Numbered from the stretch's first letter, positions 43,393 through 58,124 are shown. The stretch: 58,248 nt of DNA from Paracamarosporium sp. OC-R06-R3 (GCA_019828545.1 JACVRA010000490.1:1-58248); one strand, 5' to 3'. The notes: a model not told the origin generated them from the letters alone. Made by a program: numbers and translations.

Positions 43393-46300
43393 GATTTTGG
43401 AGCATAGGCCGTGATTGAGGTGAAGCAGACATTGAGGTTGCAGGAGAGAAGAGCAAGATTTCCGGGGAGATGATGTGCGCACAGGCTAATGACCATCAAG
43501 CATTCACAGACCTGGATGCGATGAGGCGCGTGGTGCAGACACGCGAGCGGAATGACGTTGAGTGGCATGCGCCCGGGTGCATTTGGTTGGTGGAATGAGC
43601 GAAGCATGGGTGCTCGGTGCAGCAAGCGGACCGATCACGCATCTTAGCAGGCTGGGATCGACTCTTTCCGTCATTCAACGGATTGCCTTGGCAGGGCTTG
43701 GTAATAACCTTATGTGCATCGCTCTGATAACAAAAGCTTCAATGTTTAGCATTAGCTATTGGATTGAGATGCTCTAGACTCAAGTTGAAACCAAGCATGC
43801 GCCTTTTCATAAGCTATCTTTACGTATGAGACTGAGCAGAATTGTTGCGGAGCCCTGGCACTCCTCGTTGGGCAGAAGCTGCACACATACCGCATAGAAA
43901 GATCAGCTCTTTGAAAGTTTTCGATGTTCCATGGGCTTATTGACCTGGAGGTAGGGTGTAGTTGTGGATTTTGAAGATAATCATAATGTTTTTGGGAGAA
44001 GAGGAGGCTGGATAAATCACTTTGACCCCAGTGACAGAAGCTGTAGAATTCTCCATGGCAGAAAAGAAGAAAATGCAGCGAGTTCGCTACTCTCCAGCTA
44101 TACTTGATGCGAGCTGAACAAATAGGCAGCTTGTACCAGAACAATCGCTGGAGTGGCAGCCCCATGCGCTTCAATTCCCAGTTATTGCATCGTTGTATAT
44201 TCCTAAGAAGCTGTGCATGTTCCAGCAGCTATTAGCCCATCTACAATATTGCTGACATCTTAGTAGTGACACTGATCGCGCACGCTTTATCTTCGAGGCA
44301 TCGACCCAAAGGCGAATAATGTTCCCGACTGGCGACCATATATGCATGTTCATACCATATAACCTGCCTAACAAATCCCCAACGAGCCCCTCATACGCAA
44401 ACAGGCCTACAGCTCGAGGGGTTGGCGGGGTCGTCGGTCGCAAACGCGTTTGCCAATGCTTCATCTCGCCTCACTTACCAATTGCAATACACAGCTTTTT
44501 GGGTCCGGTATATATACTTCTAAATCAGTGCCTTGTTCGTCGTTGGACGGGCCTTCGGCACTGCAGGTGGCGCAGCGGTAATCAAGTATGTTGATAAACC
44601 CAGTTTGTGTTTCAAAAGGGTAAAATGTTAAGACTTTTCCCTTTCCCTACCGCCCGAGGGTTTTCTTTTTGCGGGGGTTCGAGTATGGCTATGGCTACTT
44701 AGTGAAAGAGCTTTGTTTTTTTGTTGTTTTAGGCTAGGCAGATAGCCATGTGTGATGGCAGGAGCGGCAACTTTATCCTGGGAGGAGAGGCAGAGCCGTT
44801 GGACCGATGCAAGCTCCTATATGCTTTCAGCATCTTTTCCGGTCGACTTTAAGCCTTCCAGTTGTGGTTGGGCTTTTGCAAGTTCGTAGAATATCTTCAT
44901 GGAGCTGGTATGCGTTCATGACCCTTTGGGTGCTTGCTGGCTTGCCTGCTTCGACCCCCTCGCCGCCAACCCACAACCTCACCCACAACCTCACCCGCAA
45001 CATTTCACAGCCTAGCTCGAAAAGCTTCTCATTTGAGGAATGCTAGGAGCCTGCTAATATTGTGGATAGTATTATCCAGGTCAACGCAGCGCCTCCGAGC
45101 CGCAACTCCGGACAAGCCACCAAGACAGCGCGAGCGACATTGACGCCGTACGGCTAGAACATCGACCATAACAGAAGTTGAAAGTCCCGAGGCACACGTC
45201 CATGAGCGTGTGTGCTTGTCGTAACCAGAATAGGCGTGTTGAAAGATACTAGGTTGCAAACCTCCAGCTCCGCTAGGCTCACCACCAATCCCCAAGCTCA
45301 CGACAACGGCCACGAGTTTGGTATGACGCGAACAGCTGCGCTTGATAGATCTCCCGAAAATAATTCGTACAGGACAGAGGCGGTATAAAGACCTGCAACA
45401 GCTGAACAAGGGTAGCCGCGCGCTGCACCTCCGCATCTTAAAGTTTTTGGCTTCGTTTTGGCATCAACCTGATAGACTTCCACATGGCATGCGGACTGAG
45501 ATTATAGATATAGGCCCTCGAAAATATGGGCGGAAGCCCTAGGCGGCCTCGAATGCGTCGAGCATAGCAGGTGCTTGGGACAAATGTGCTGGTGCGCGAC
45601 CGCACGCTACTCTGGCACCTCGAAATGCATCTATATGCCTCTCCGTCATGGAGCAGATGAACGAGCAATACGACCGCTCGGCCGAGCAGAACAGAATACT
45701 CAGGACTTTGTGGTGTCATACTCCCGTCGAGAAGGAACGTCCGTTCATTGCTTGAGCTAGGGAAACAACCCAACTTCAACCACGATCGATGATAAAGATC
45801 AAATCGCTCTTGTCGACCTTGGGACAAAGCGTTCCAGGAATACACTCGGAGAAGATGGATAGCATGACAGTGCAGCTCGTCTGGGTTCAGGAGTTGCCAT
45901 CTCATTGGCCCAGTCAACGCAGCGAACATCTTGTAGCCGACAGTTCATCAGCTGCGTTGCATATCAAGCAGACAAGGCTACGTTCTCTTTGTCTTCCCCG
46001 TTTCAAAGAGTTGGCATCGACAACATCGCCCTTGATGATCGTGGCGGCAGCCAAGGCATGAGCATTAACCAAGGCCATCGTTGGAATGGCAAGATGCTCT
46101 AGATCATCTTTGCGATTTTACGGAAAATATCAAACTTCCGCTCGAGTTTTTGCAACACCAAATGATCTGAACCTGAAAGTTGCTTCCGTAATCAATCTCG
46201 GCCGCTTAAGCCGCTGGGGACATCGTCTGCAGCAATCTGCCTGGTTCAATGCTTCCTTTTGTCAAGCTTAGGTCGACTTCCTCTCGATGCAGTATCAAAA

Positions 46301-49088
46301 TTCTTCGACCAACCTGGGCGCTCTGGTGATGGGTGAATCGTTTCTTAGATCAATTCCGATAATCATTTGAGACATTGCACCTATCGACTGGCGGGAAGCA
46401 TTAGGTTTCTACATCGAACGCCAAACCGAAGCGGTGTTTGTTCTAGGTGTCTTGGCTTCGAACGCACTAGAAGGTTTCTTTTCAACGAGAAACGGCCTGC
46501 TGCTGGCGAGGGACGTTGTTCCTTCCCCTATCTTACAGGTAGGGTTACCGAACAAGGATCCATTTATTACTTCAAGATCTTGCATCTGTCCTGAAAGGCC
46601 TAACGATCATCTTCATGGTCAATCACCCGGTACTCTTTTCTACCCCTGGCCAAAGCAAGAATAGGAAGAATTCTGTAGCGCCCAACCAGCCTCTGCATAA
46701 TATGCTCTCCGGGATCTTTTGCATCGATACTCTTACTATGGTCCCCAAGAGCCTTGCGGGCCAGGGTGTGTACAGATAGACTCGCTCGAGCGTGAACCGC
46801 CATTATAGTAATGCGGATCCGCCGGACTAGTTCAGCGTGGAGGTACGAGACAGATCGGAGTTCATCAAGGTCTCAAAGATGAAGCGATCATAGCTCTGTC
46901 TTGCGGGTGTATTCGGCGGGGACGCGGTTCGGAAGTGGAGCTCTTCGCTGGTCACTATATGTCGAATTGCCGGGTCACTGAAGAAGCCCGAAGCTCGATG
47001 AGAAGCAGCGCAAGTACAAAAGTACCTGTGGGCGTGAGACTCAATGCTCGTGTATGATTCTGCATCTGGCAAATCTTGCGGATGATGATGCATGTGAGCA
47101 AGGCCGCGAGAAGGTGTCGTTTACATTAGTGCTACCGTGGTTAACCCCACATTGGCAGCTTTTGTTTGCGGTTTCGATACCGTGACGCAATGCATATACG
47201 CAAGACGCCACTGAGTGTAACAGAATCCGCCGTACCTATTTGGCTCTTCGCTCTGTTGTGGTGTTCTGGAATCGAGCGACCAGAGCACGTAGTCGACCCC
47301 GCGGCGACGCCTTCAACGTCAGTTCGAGTCCGCCTCTTCGAGTAATCTGAGAAGAACCAGACTTGAAGAAGGCAATGCTTCTCTTATAAACCTCCAGACT
47401 TTCTTATTACACTGCAGGGCGTTGGTGTTGCGGAATCGTGGGTTGAGCGAAACGTCGGAGACCGTAGACGACGACAACATCTAGCGGGCGGGGCGGCAGT
47501 CGTTAGGTGCCAGAAGGGTACCTCGGAGCCAGCGGACACTATAGGTAAGCATGCCCATTGATAAAAGAGCGATGGACATGTTGGTGGGCTCTTTGTGGTG
47601 TAGAAGTTGGTGATGTGGTTGGACGCTGCGAGGGGCAACATGGAAAGCTCCGACGGCATTTGATTGTAGCTTGCCAACATTGAGCACCGCTCTGAATCTT
47701 GCCTGCAGAAAAGTTTACGATCACGGCTTGCCATTGTATGCTGTAGTATGCTCAGTCCAAGGCCCACATGGTTTGCACGAACATCCGTTTAATCCGCAAA
47801 TAAAGATTGCCATGTCGGAGGTACCAGCTGTGACTGGTTTAGTCCGTTAAGCATGCCTCTCTCTCAGGAGTGTTTAAGCGGACGATAGGTAAGCTCTCTG
47901 CGTCTTGCTGGTATTTTACTCGAGGGAAGCAGCGTTGTCTGTCTAGTCGATTATGCACACAATATGTCGCTCTATCGAAGTTGCACTCGAGTCCCTCATC
48001 ATGGTGACCATCCTAGCACAGCTTTACTCGGGGTCGATCTTGGTTGACGCGCAGCCTCATTTGACGTCGTCTGACAGATAAAGTATGCGTTGCGAACGCA
48101 CCCCCTGGTCACGATGGGAGGAGTCACTGTATAATTTCAAGGATCTTTTGTCTCGTCTTTTTGTTTTCACGTAGCTTCATGTTTCTCAGAATCTCTTCGA
48201 TGTATCAGTCAAGCCAGCTTAGCTTGCGTCCGTATGAACTCCTATTCACTGTTTCCCCCCTAACTCCAAGATCATAAGATTGTTTGTCTATTATGGTTTG
48301 CATAATCATTATCTCTTCTCTCCACGCCCCTCTGTAGCAACGATTCTGCACAATTAAAGCGCATCAAGAGATGGGATGATTGGTAAACGTATATCCGTGT
48401 AGATTTAAATGCGGATATGAACCAGCAAGACAAGAACTGAGTCATACGCTGAATTTGTTGTTACTGATGGGTGTTCCCCATATCCTTTGAGATCATTTCT
48501 ATTGCGCTCTGATAAAGGACAAGGAGGGCAAATCTTCGAACTGCTGCTCTCGGTTCGGTACTGTATCGCAACTGTAGGTCTACTACTCCCCACGGACTGA
48601 GCATGAGCTACTGAGCGGTTTCCACGGGGGAGGGACAGGTCATTGGCATTATCACCCTGCACTAGAAACCTATACGTACAGCCCTTCGCTGGCGACATAC
48701 TGCCACAACTGTCAAGTATAGCTTTTTGCGATACGTCTATGGTACCCCTTTGCTCTCAAATTCGAACATGCTAACCACCTCCTGTCCACCTTTGCCGGGA
48801 CCTCTCTCCGGCTTCACTGTGTGTTCTGCCGACACACTCCGCCTTCACCAGCCTGCGTCCTGTCTCTCACTCGGCCGCACGTGGTCGTGGAAACTTCTAG
48901 CGCTTCGCTCCTGCCCTCTTCGTCCTTGACACCAAGCGAACTGCGTAACTTCCATATTAACATCTGCACCTTTCTCTACTGCAGGTTCTCTCCTTTATAC
49001 AACCTTTCTTGCTTCCCTAAGCTCGTCTTCCTGCTTAATTGTACGCGACCGAGTCGTCCCTACCTTCATCGCAAACAAAGACACCAAC
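43393..49088. other. 5.7-kb region without a convincing gene
   Basis: Stops are frequent in all six frames. The longest frames, 163 codons at 45438-45929 (minus) and 140 at 43752-44174 (minus), have no family motif. One forward stretch at about 46370-46664 has protein-like composition (VFVLGVLASNALEGFF) but no identifiable start or partner exon. I see no transposase block, tRNA or terminal repeat. The last 300 bp before 49089 are pyrimidine-rich (for example TCTCCTTTATACAACCTTTC), as expected of the promoter and leader of the DEAD-box gene. The interval may hold a decayed insertion or a non-coding RNA. Confidence 0.4.
44970..45001. repeat. Short 12-nt tandem repeat
   Basis: The unit CCCACAACCTCA occurs twice (44970-44981, 44982-44993) followed by a partial third copy CCCGCAAC. 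It lies in non-coding DNA and no function is apparent. Confidence 0.6.
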
Positions 49089-51283
<2,195 letters not shown>

Positions 51284-52020
51284 GTGTTTGCTTGACAGCA
51301 GACGTTCTATCATGCACAACACTTTGTCTTTTAGATCGCCATGAAAGCGGCCCTGAAGATCAGATTTACATGACCTTCGCCAAAAACTATGCGATCGTCA
51401 TAGCTGTTATGATAGCTTCCCGGGGCTGAAATTAATTAGGACATGGACTTTATGCGAATATAATCGAAAATGGATTGGGTGGAAGAAATCAATGCGAGTA
51501 ATTTGTCCAACTGTGTCTTTAGGCTAGCTGTGAACAGGCAGTTGTTAGTGTGCAGAGAATCCGATAATTCTACTAAAGATACCCGGATCCACGGATTTCG
51601 AAATGCTACCGTGCTTTACCATGTATATGCCTCCCTGATGCCTTCTTCTGCGAGTTGGATTGTTTATCTCATAAGGAGGTGAAAGAGCTGCAGATAATTC
51701 TCTGCAGGATGTTAAGTTAAGTTGGGAAAGGTCGAGGGAGATTTGAAGGTTAACGTCAGAATTGAGCACAACCCTGCTAAATTTGTCCATGTTCTATTGT
51801 CGTGGTCTAACTCAGGATAGAACTCGATCGCTATAGAACTGCAACTGTCTCCCGTGTTGGAATTTGCGATTTATGGTGACTTTCGTACACCATACACTCG
51901 TACGTCATATAGACAAAGCTTGAACATCCCAACCGTGGATCCAAGTCTTAATTGCTCTAGAGGTATCATGAGACTTATAGTACATTTACATCCTACAATC
52001 CATTTACGCCCCGATATCTA
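51284..52020. other. Convergent intergenic region
   Basis: The 737-bp interval contains the 3' ends of the DEAD-box gene and the minus-strand TPR-like gene. Its first 50 bp are the putative last intron of the helicase transcript (51280-51334). No other gene is recognised. Confidence 0.45.
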
Positions 52021-53841
52021 CTAGAAGACAAACGTCCTCGCATACTTCCTATCCATCTCCTCGTACTCTTCCTTCAATATCTTCGCCCGCAGCTTATTCA
52101 ACCGCATCACTACTCCCTCTTCCTCGCCCTCCTTATCCTCGACTTCCTCACGCAACTTCTGCATGCCACCCGGCCACAGTTTCCACCATAACTTTTTCAC
52201 CACGTTTGATTCCACGGAGTCGCGCTTCCCACGCGCCTCAGCCGCGAGATACGTCATCATCTTTCCCCACGCCTCGAGTCCGACTTCTTCGCACGTCTCG
52301 CACTTTTTTCGCAGCGTCGAGTTACCCTGGACAGTGGGGATAGACTGTGCGGTTTTGGCAGTCGACACGGCATCGCGAACCCATGAGAGGCCTTGCGTGC
52401 GGCCCGAAGAGGATGTGGCGAGCGCGAAGAGGATTTCTCCTATGTACGACTTTAACGCGGCTTCTTCACAGCGGTCTTCGGGCCGGCGGAGAAGCACTTC
52501 GTCGCCGGTTGGTGGCAGAGCAGGATACTCGGGTTCGTGTAACAGGCTCAAGATAGTACCGATGAAGCTGGAGTCATAGGGTTTGGTGGTTGGCTTCGGG
52601 GGTGCGGGGTCGGCGGCTAGGCGGGCGCGAAGGAGGGAGACGAGGATGGGGAGAGCGGTTGCAGTGTGTCCTTGGGAAGCGTGGAAGGTGGCGAGGTTTG
52701 TGGCGGCATAGATGAGATTCGGTGTTATCGATTCTCTGGGAGTTGTGGAAGAGAGCACGTGAGTTTTAGGGTCGATGACTGAAGTGCGGTCGGGTGTGGG
52801 GAGGCTGGAAACGGCGATGTCAAGGGCCCACTTGTACATCTCTTCAGCCGAGTCGGGGAGCTGCTTGAAAGAAAGCCAGTCTGCGTAGCCAAGGGCTGCA
52901 GTCATGCGCTGGTACGTTGTGAAGCCCTGCGAGGTTATGATTTTGAGATAAAAGGTTTCTGGCACGTCCGCGGCAGGTATGCGGTCTTCCTCTTCAGGGA
53001 TGGGGAGCTGGGATGGAAGCGTGGCTTTGGGCCGCGGGTTGGTAGGTGAGGGCACGAATTCAGGTGCCCAGACGTAGCGACGTGACTTGGTCGTGACCCA
53101 GCCCTCCAATCTCTCGGCTGCTGTTGCCATGCCCATAAGGACCTCGTAGTAGCCCTGCCGCCATTCCTCGCTCTTGGCCGTAAGGTCATAGCCTGCCTTT
53201 CCTACGCCAGGTACTAGCAGCCCGCCTTCTTCCTGCTCCTTCAACCCGGCGCCATCTTTGTCTGGGTTCTCCAGCCGCTTCAATGCTCGCTCCAATTCGT
53301 CGTAGACCCTCGCCCAATTGGGGAAGCCTTCGTCTTCATTGTTCTCAGGCACCTGCCACCACTTGCCTCTCCGAAATCGGAACCTTGTGATCAAGCTCCA
53401 CTCGTGCGGCGACGGAAAGGCGCGCTCCTGCCTTTCGCTCAAGATGCCCAGACTAGCAATGCTAAAGCACGATGTTGCGAAAAAGATGAGCAACGTCCAC
53501 TTGACCGTTTCTCGTGCCGTCTCTTTGATGAACTTCTTCTGGTTTGCGCTGATGGAAAACAGACGTGACAACTGGGCGGGAGAGACGTATGTGCCCGAGG
53601 GGTAGAGGAAGGGCAATTGCGGGCGCGGCAAGCTTCGGTGAGAGACGAGAAGGAGGCGGGGGGGCCTATGGGAAAATTGGCGGGGACACTGCGATTCTGC
53701 CCTGGATTTGTTCGGCGCATTTCGTACTGAGCGCCCGGCCAGACGGATGCGACTTGTTTGCGGCCGCATCGTGGAGTTGATCGACGGGACGACGGTGCCG
53801 GTAGCACGAGTCTCCATGTTCGCGTTCACCGCCAAGCGCAT
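52021..53841 (-). CDS. Mitochondrial membrane-anchored TPR-like protein, possibly MGR3-like
   Basis: A single exon encodes 606 aa from the ATG at 53841, or 582 aa from a later ATG at 53769 (MRPQTSRIRLAGRSVRNAPN), which opens an Arg/Ser/Ala-rich mitochondrial-type leader. A transmembrane helix follows at about 110-130 of the longer form (WTLLIFFATSCFSIASLGIL). The remainder is helical with repeat-like pairs: FTTYQRMTAALGYADWLSFK then SAEEMYKWALDIAVS, and LIYAATNLATFHASQGHTAT then ALPILVSLLRARLA, which read as tetratricopeptide-type repeats. A leader, one inner-membrane helix and TPRs match the yeast Mgr3 layout, an i-AAA protease adaptor, but no signature residue proves it. The gene is divergent from the NOP6-like gene, 110 bp away. 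The tail ends KYARTFVF. Confidence 0.7.
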   Translation of the reverse strand: MRLAVNANMETRATGTVVPSINSTMRPQTSRIRLAGRSVRNAPNKSRAESQCPRQFSHRPPRLLLVSHRSLPRPQLPFLYPSGTYVSPAQLSRLFSISANQKKFIKETARETVKWTLLIFFATSCFSIASLGILSERQERAFPSPHEWSLITRFRFRRGKWWQVPENNEDEGFPNWARVYDELERALKRLENPDKDGAGLKEQEEGGLLVPGVGKAGYDLTAKSEEWRQGYYEVLMGMATAAERLEGWVTTKSRRYVWAPEFVPSPTNPRPKATLPSQLPIPEEEDRIPAADVPETFYLKIITSQGFTTYQRMTAALGYADWLSFKQLPDSAEEMYKWALDIAVSSLPTPDRTSVIDPKTHVLSSTTPRESITPNLIYAATNLATFHASQGHTATALPILVSLLRARLAADPAPPKPTTKPYDSSFIGTILSLLHEPEYPALPPTGDEVLLRRPEDRCEEAALKSYIGEILFALATSSSGRTQGLSWVRDAVSTAKTAQSIPTVQGNSTLRKKCETCEEVGLEAWGKMMTYLAAEARGKRDSVESNVVKKLWWKLWPGGMQKLREEVEDKEGEEEGVVMRLNKLRAKILKEEYEEMDRKYARTFVF

Positions 53842-53951
53842 AGCGCCGCTGACCGCCCGGCAGAAAAAGTTACAGCTCGAGAATTTCGACTGCGCGCTCC
53901 GCACTTTCCTTGCGCAGCTGCGAACCGAACAATCTAGCAACCCCACGCACC
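53842..53951. promoter_or_regulatory. Compact bidirectional promoter
   Basis: Only 110 bp separate the first ATG of the mitochondrial TPR-like gene (minus) and the NOP6-like gene (plus). If the TPR-like gene starts at 53769 the gap is 182 bp. No TATA box is seen. Ribosome-biogenesis genes are often co-regulated through such shared promoters. Confidence 0.45.
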
Positions 53952-55401
53952 ATGTCGAAGTCTGAGCTCAAAGACGAGAAGAAGAAGCGCAAGAGACAGG
54001 AAGACGAGGCTGTCGACGTGCCCAAAAAGTCTAAGAAATCGAAGCAGGCCAAGGATGCTGAGGTAGACAGCGCAGGCGCGAAGAAGGAAAAGAAGGACAA
54101 GAAGGACAAGAAGACGAAGAAAGCGAACAAGGATGAATCGAGCGAGGATGCGACGCCCGCCACGGTAGTCAATGGCGCCGCAGAGGACTTCATAGCCTTG
54201 GACGACGAACCCATGCCTGATGCGTTCACGGGGGCAACAAATGGTACCATCTCAGGAGAAGAGCGCAAGAAAGAGAAGAAAGAGAAGAAATCTAAGAAGT
54301 CAAAGGACGTCAAAGCAGAACCAGTGGCGGAGGAGGTAGCTCAGGCGACCGAGGCAGACACTGATTCATCAGTGAAGAAGGAGAAAAAATCGAAGAAGGA
54401 CAAGAAAGAAAAGAAGTCGAAGAAGAGCAAGGGAGATAATGAGTCTGCTGAGCCCATGAATGTGGACGGTGCCGCCGAAGAACCAGCTGCGGTATCTGCT
54501 GTGGAGGAGACTTCTGACAAAAAGTCCAAAAAGGATAAGAAATCAAAGAAGGATAAAAAGTCTAAGAAGAACCCCACCGAAGAGCCTTCAGAAGCGGTCG
54601 AAGAGTCCACAGCAGCAGCCAACAGCACCGAAGACCAAGCCGAACAGCCCAATGGCGAAGCAAATGGCACCGCAGACGCCGAACAAGATGAGGCCAGGAA
54701 GCACGAGCGCTTCATCGTCTTCATCGGTATGTGTATCTATTTTTCGCCTTACTAGTTCCCAATCTCACTTCTATAGGTAACCTCCCCTTCAGCGCTACAA
54801 AAGAAGAGATTGAAGAGCATTTCGCCAAGCTCAAGCCCTTTGAGGTCCGCCTCCGCACATATAAAGACTCCGGCAAGTCCATGGGCTGCGGATTCATCGA
54901 ATTTGAGCGTTACGACCACATGCAGACGGCCTTGCTGAAGTACCACCACTCCGTCTTCGCCGACCCGAAAAAGAAGGAGGGCCGCAAAATCAATGTCGAG
55001 CTTAGGTATGCCCTCTGTCTTATCTTGTCTTAATCAAGCCCGCGGTATACGAATACTGATATGGTAATAGCGCTGGAGGCGGCGGTAACACAACAGCCCG
55101 TGTCGACAAAATCAAAGCGAAGAACGAGAAGCTTGCCAATGAGCGACAGCGTAACCATGAAAAGCGCGCCGAGATTGAGGACAAGCAGAAGGAACGTAAG
55201 GAGAAGAAGGAAGCAGCCAAGGGTAAAGCTGGTGAAGCCGAAGCCGAAGCTGCGCCTGAAGAGCCGGGAAATGGCGGTATCCACCCTGCGCGGCTGGCGA
55301 TGATGAATCAGCCGGAAAGGCCGCAGAAGCAGTGGAAGCCAAATCTAGGGAATGTGCCGAAGTGGAAAGGGGGCCCACCGCCGAGGCCGAAGAGGTATTA
55401 A
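53952..55401 (+). CDS. NOP6: NOP6-like nucleolar RRM protein
   Basis: Three exons (53952-54726, 54777-55005, 55071-55401) encode 444 aa. Residues 1-250 are almost wholly Lys, Asp, Glu and Ala, with many KKSKKDKK and KKEKK repeats, typical of nucleolar localisation regions. An RRM follows at about 253-335: RFIVFIGNLPFSATKEEIEE (RNP2 as VFIGNL), then GKSMGCGFIEFERYDHMQTA (RNP1 as KSMGCGFIEF). After the RRM comes a Lys/Glu-rich helix (KNEKLANERQRNHEKRAEIE) and a Pro/Lys/Trp tail (QWKPNLGNVPKWKGGPPPRP) ending PKRY. This order and the tail match fungal Nop6, a 40S ribosome-biogenesis factor. The N-terminal Lys tracts vary in number between relatives, so length differences are expected. Confidence 0.9.
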
Positions 55402-55617
55402 GCTCGATTTGGAGATGGAGGAGCGGATGGTACGACGGTGTGATGAGGTTGGATAGCCGTGTTGATCGAGCATTGTTGCCAGTAAAATATATATTTGAAG
55501 CATTTGTTTTTTATTTCCCCGTCAATTCCTGCAGCCCTATGCCGCTGTCTAGTTTGACGCCTGGAGCCCTATGGATATCATACAACAGAAAAAACACAAA
55601 ATCCGCCGATAAGTGGT

Positions 55618-57109
55618 TCAGACCATGTCCCGAACATCCGTCCCCCTCGATAGCGAAGGTGCAACCCCCGTCTCCTCTAGAGATTGTGTGACCTCGGTGG
55701 TCTTCAATATCCCACCCATCTTCAAACTCGAACCCAGTCCCTGCGCATCCAGCAATTCCACACTTCCGTCGCCGCTCTTCTCGCTCCTGCCATCGTCCCT
55801 GACACTTGCTGCACTCTCAGCTCTGCTTTCGCCGTTGCCGACTCCAATGGATGTCATCATATGGCTTTCGTAGGGATCGTGTGGGAGGTTGCCCGCTTTA
55901 CTGGAAGTCAGGCTCGTGAAGCCTTTTGCCTTAGCAGCGTGCGCATTCGTCCCGACGCCGTAGGCACGAGAGAAGTATCGCGGGGTCGTTCCGGTACCGC
56001 CCGTGCGTCCTTTGGATCCGCGACCGTAGGTTGAGCCGAGGACGGAGCGGAAGAGAGGCTTGAGGCAGGGGAGGTTGCCTGCTACGATGCCAACGCACGA
56101 TTCAAGACATGTCCACGTGGTTAAATTTCTACTATCCCATAGCCAATCACCCGTGCGGCCGTAATTGGGGAGGAACGAGATCTTGACTATGGCGGCGACT
56201 GTGGCGAAGACGCCTAGGCCGAGAATGCAGATTATAGACGACTTTTGGCGGTGATTCATTTGCAATTGCCAGAGCATGGGGATCTAGAAGGAATACGTCA
56301 GCGCAATGTGAAGGGTGTGGACAGGTGCCTAAGGAAAGGGTAGATAAGAAGCAATACTTACTGGGATGACGATTGCGAAGAGGAGGTCGGTGGTTATGTT
56401 GCAAGCGACGTTAGTGTAACTCAGAGCTTGGATTGTCGATTTCGGCCAGCAGGTCCCCTTGGCCGAAGAGTCCCACTGGACCGCTAGATTTGTACATTGA
56501 AACATAATCGTCTAACACATGTAAGATTGACCGTTAGAAGTCTTTGAACCTAGACTTCAAGTACTCACAAAAAAGCAACCAGTGGTATAGAATGCCATGA
56601 AGCACATAATTCCTTGTATTGTGCGCCGGTAGAACGGAACGATTGCAATGCGGAGCAGGAAGAACCCAACTGATAACTTCACGACGCATATTGCGATCAG
56701 ATAGATGGGTTGCGTGATGAAGTTGAGTTTGAATGCAATCTTGAAGTCGTTCTCCGGAATATGATCAATATGTCTCCCGGCTCCATACCGGACTTCAGGT
56801 ATGACAATACAAGCCCCAGCTATGCACTGTACTCGTCAGGCAAGTCAAACGGGACGATTTTGGGTTTACGAACAAGAAGCATTGCGAACGACATACAATA
56901 GTCCTAAGATGGTCAACGCTATCTTCAAATGGCATTTGCCTTGGAGATCTTACATCCCATCCGACGTTGCGAATCAGCTTCACTCGTACAAAAAGGCGGG
57001 CTGCCATAGTGATGGCCGCGAAGATCGTTATTCCAAGCACAACACCCAGAATTCGCGGGCCATCATTCTCATCGGGGTAAGAATATCCTGTAGGTGGTCT
57101 TGATCCCAT
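55618..57109 (-). CDS. Rhodopsin/Pth11-like seven-helix integral membrane protein
   Basis: Five exons (57109-56954, 56903-56874, 56826-56569, 56511-56362, 56283-55618) encode 419 aa with frame kept across all introns (47-78 nt). Exon 2 is only 30 nt. Hydrophobic helices are visible at ILGVVLGITIFAAITMAARL, DDYCMSFAMLL/CIAGACIVI, FITQPIYLIAICVVKLSVGF, QGIMCFMAFYTTGCFF, NITTDLLFAIVIPIPMLWQL and SIICILGLGVFATVAAIVKI. The pattern LFVRV..VGWDDY and the NLTTWTCLESCVGIVAGNLP block near the end are typical of the fungal rhodopsin-domain (Pth11-related) family. The C-terminal tail (about 170 aa) is Ser/Gly/Thr rich and cytosolic. Relatives include surface sensors, but most are uncharacterised. No CFEM domain is present. 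Confidence 0.85.
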
Positions 57110-58124
57110 CTTGACCACGTCCGCTCGAGAGCGGTGATCCCGACGGAATGCGACACAAGTCGTGGAAGAGTCGTCAGGAGAAACAAGCAGCTACTATGAA
57201 TCCGGAAGAGACCAACACGAGAACGTGCCTGCGTGAAAAGAATTCACCTCAAACCGAGGCAATGTCATGGGGAAATGGGACTCCGTCCGAGTGGCACATA
57301 GCCTCCACTGGGATTCGAAGGATACGGAAGTCAAAGTAAGCCAAAGTAGAACAGGATGTGCGAAGCGGTTAGTGTGTCATCAAGAAACTTCTGTAGCCAT
57401 ATGCAAGGCTAAAGCTACCTCTTCCATGGATCCCGGATGGTCACGCCAGCTGCCGCTAAGTAATCCATCGCGTGCCAGCGTGTTTGACTGGCTGGCGTAG
57501 CGCAGCCATCCGTATACCGAGTATGACGCTATCATGAAATTGCGGGGCGTTGACGAGCACCCCCCTGAGTCAAGTTGCAACAGTCTACAAGGACGCTCCC
57601 GTCAGTTGGATGAATGGCACCACTGTTTATTTCGAATCGAGTGACTCCCTTATTCCAGGGAAGCAACGGGCGGTTTTGGCTGATCGAAGCTGTCCACGAC
57701 TTCATGCGAAGCCGTTCAGTAGTGGACTGAGAGGCCATCCAAGGTGATGGGAACGGCCCTCGATGGTCTCAGGTGAAATTTGCGAAAGCGTACCAGACCA
57801 CTGCGAGGCGTGATGTAACCCTTCTCTTGATTGGTACCGAGCGGCATCTTGATGACACTAGCAAGACCGGCGCAAACTTTGTTCTTTGTACTCAACGAAG
57901 ATGTCGCTGTCCAGGGCTCACGGGTCTTAGGCTCCCTCAAACCACAAATTCGGCGAGACGCTCTAGATACCGTTGGTCAATCGCGTGCCTACGCGAACCA
58001 ATCGTTCTCTGGAAAAGGATCTGCGCAAGATCGCGAGACTCTCGGAAGCGGCTGCAAGTGTTGAGCGATCTGGTGGAGCGCGGAGTCGGCAGAAGCTGCG
58101 CGGACAGGGAGTAACGTGTCCGTG
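57110..58124. other. Gene-poor flank, no convincing gene
   Basis: This kilobase holds the promoter of the Pth11-like gene and then short overlapping frames without motif. None combines splice signals and protein-like composition. Confidence 0.4.

Noticed and set aside
44660..44700. GGTTCGAGTATGGC as a possible tRNA B box
   Set aside because: No matching A box or cloverleaf arms within 100 bp upstream, and the acceptor stem cannot be paired.
45438..45929. 163-codon minus-strand frame as a possible orphan gene
   Set aside because: No motif, no splice partners and many Cys/Arg/Ser typical of chance frames. Kept only as part of the gene-poor interval.
53952..54726. Lys-rich repeat region as a tandem DNA satellite
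   Set aside because: The repeats are at the protein level (KKSKKDKK) with variable codons inside a clear NOP6-like gene.
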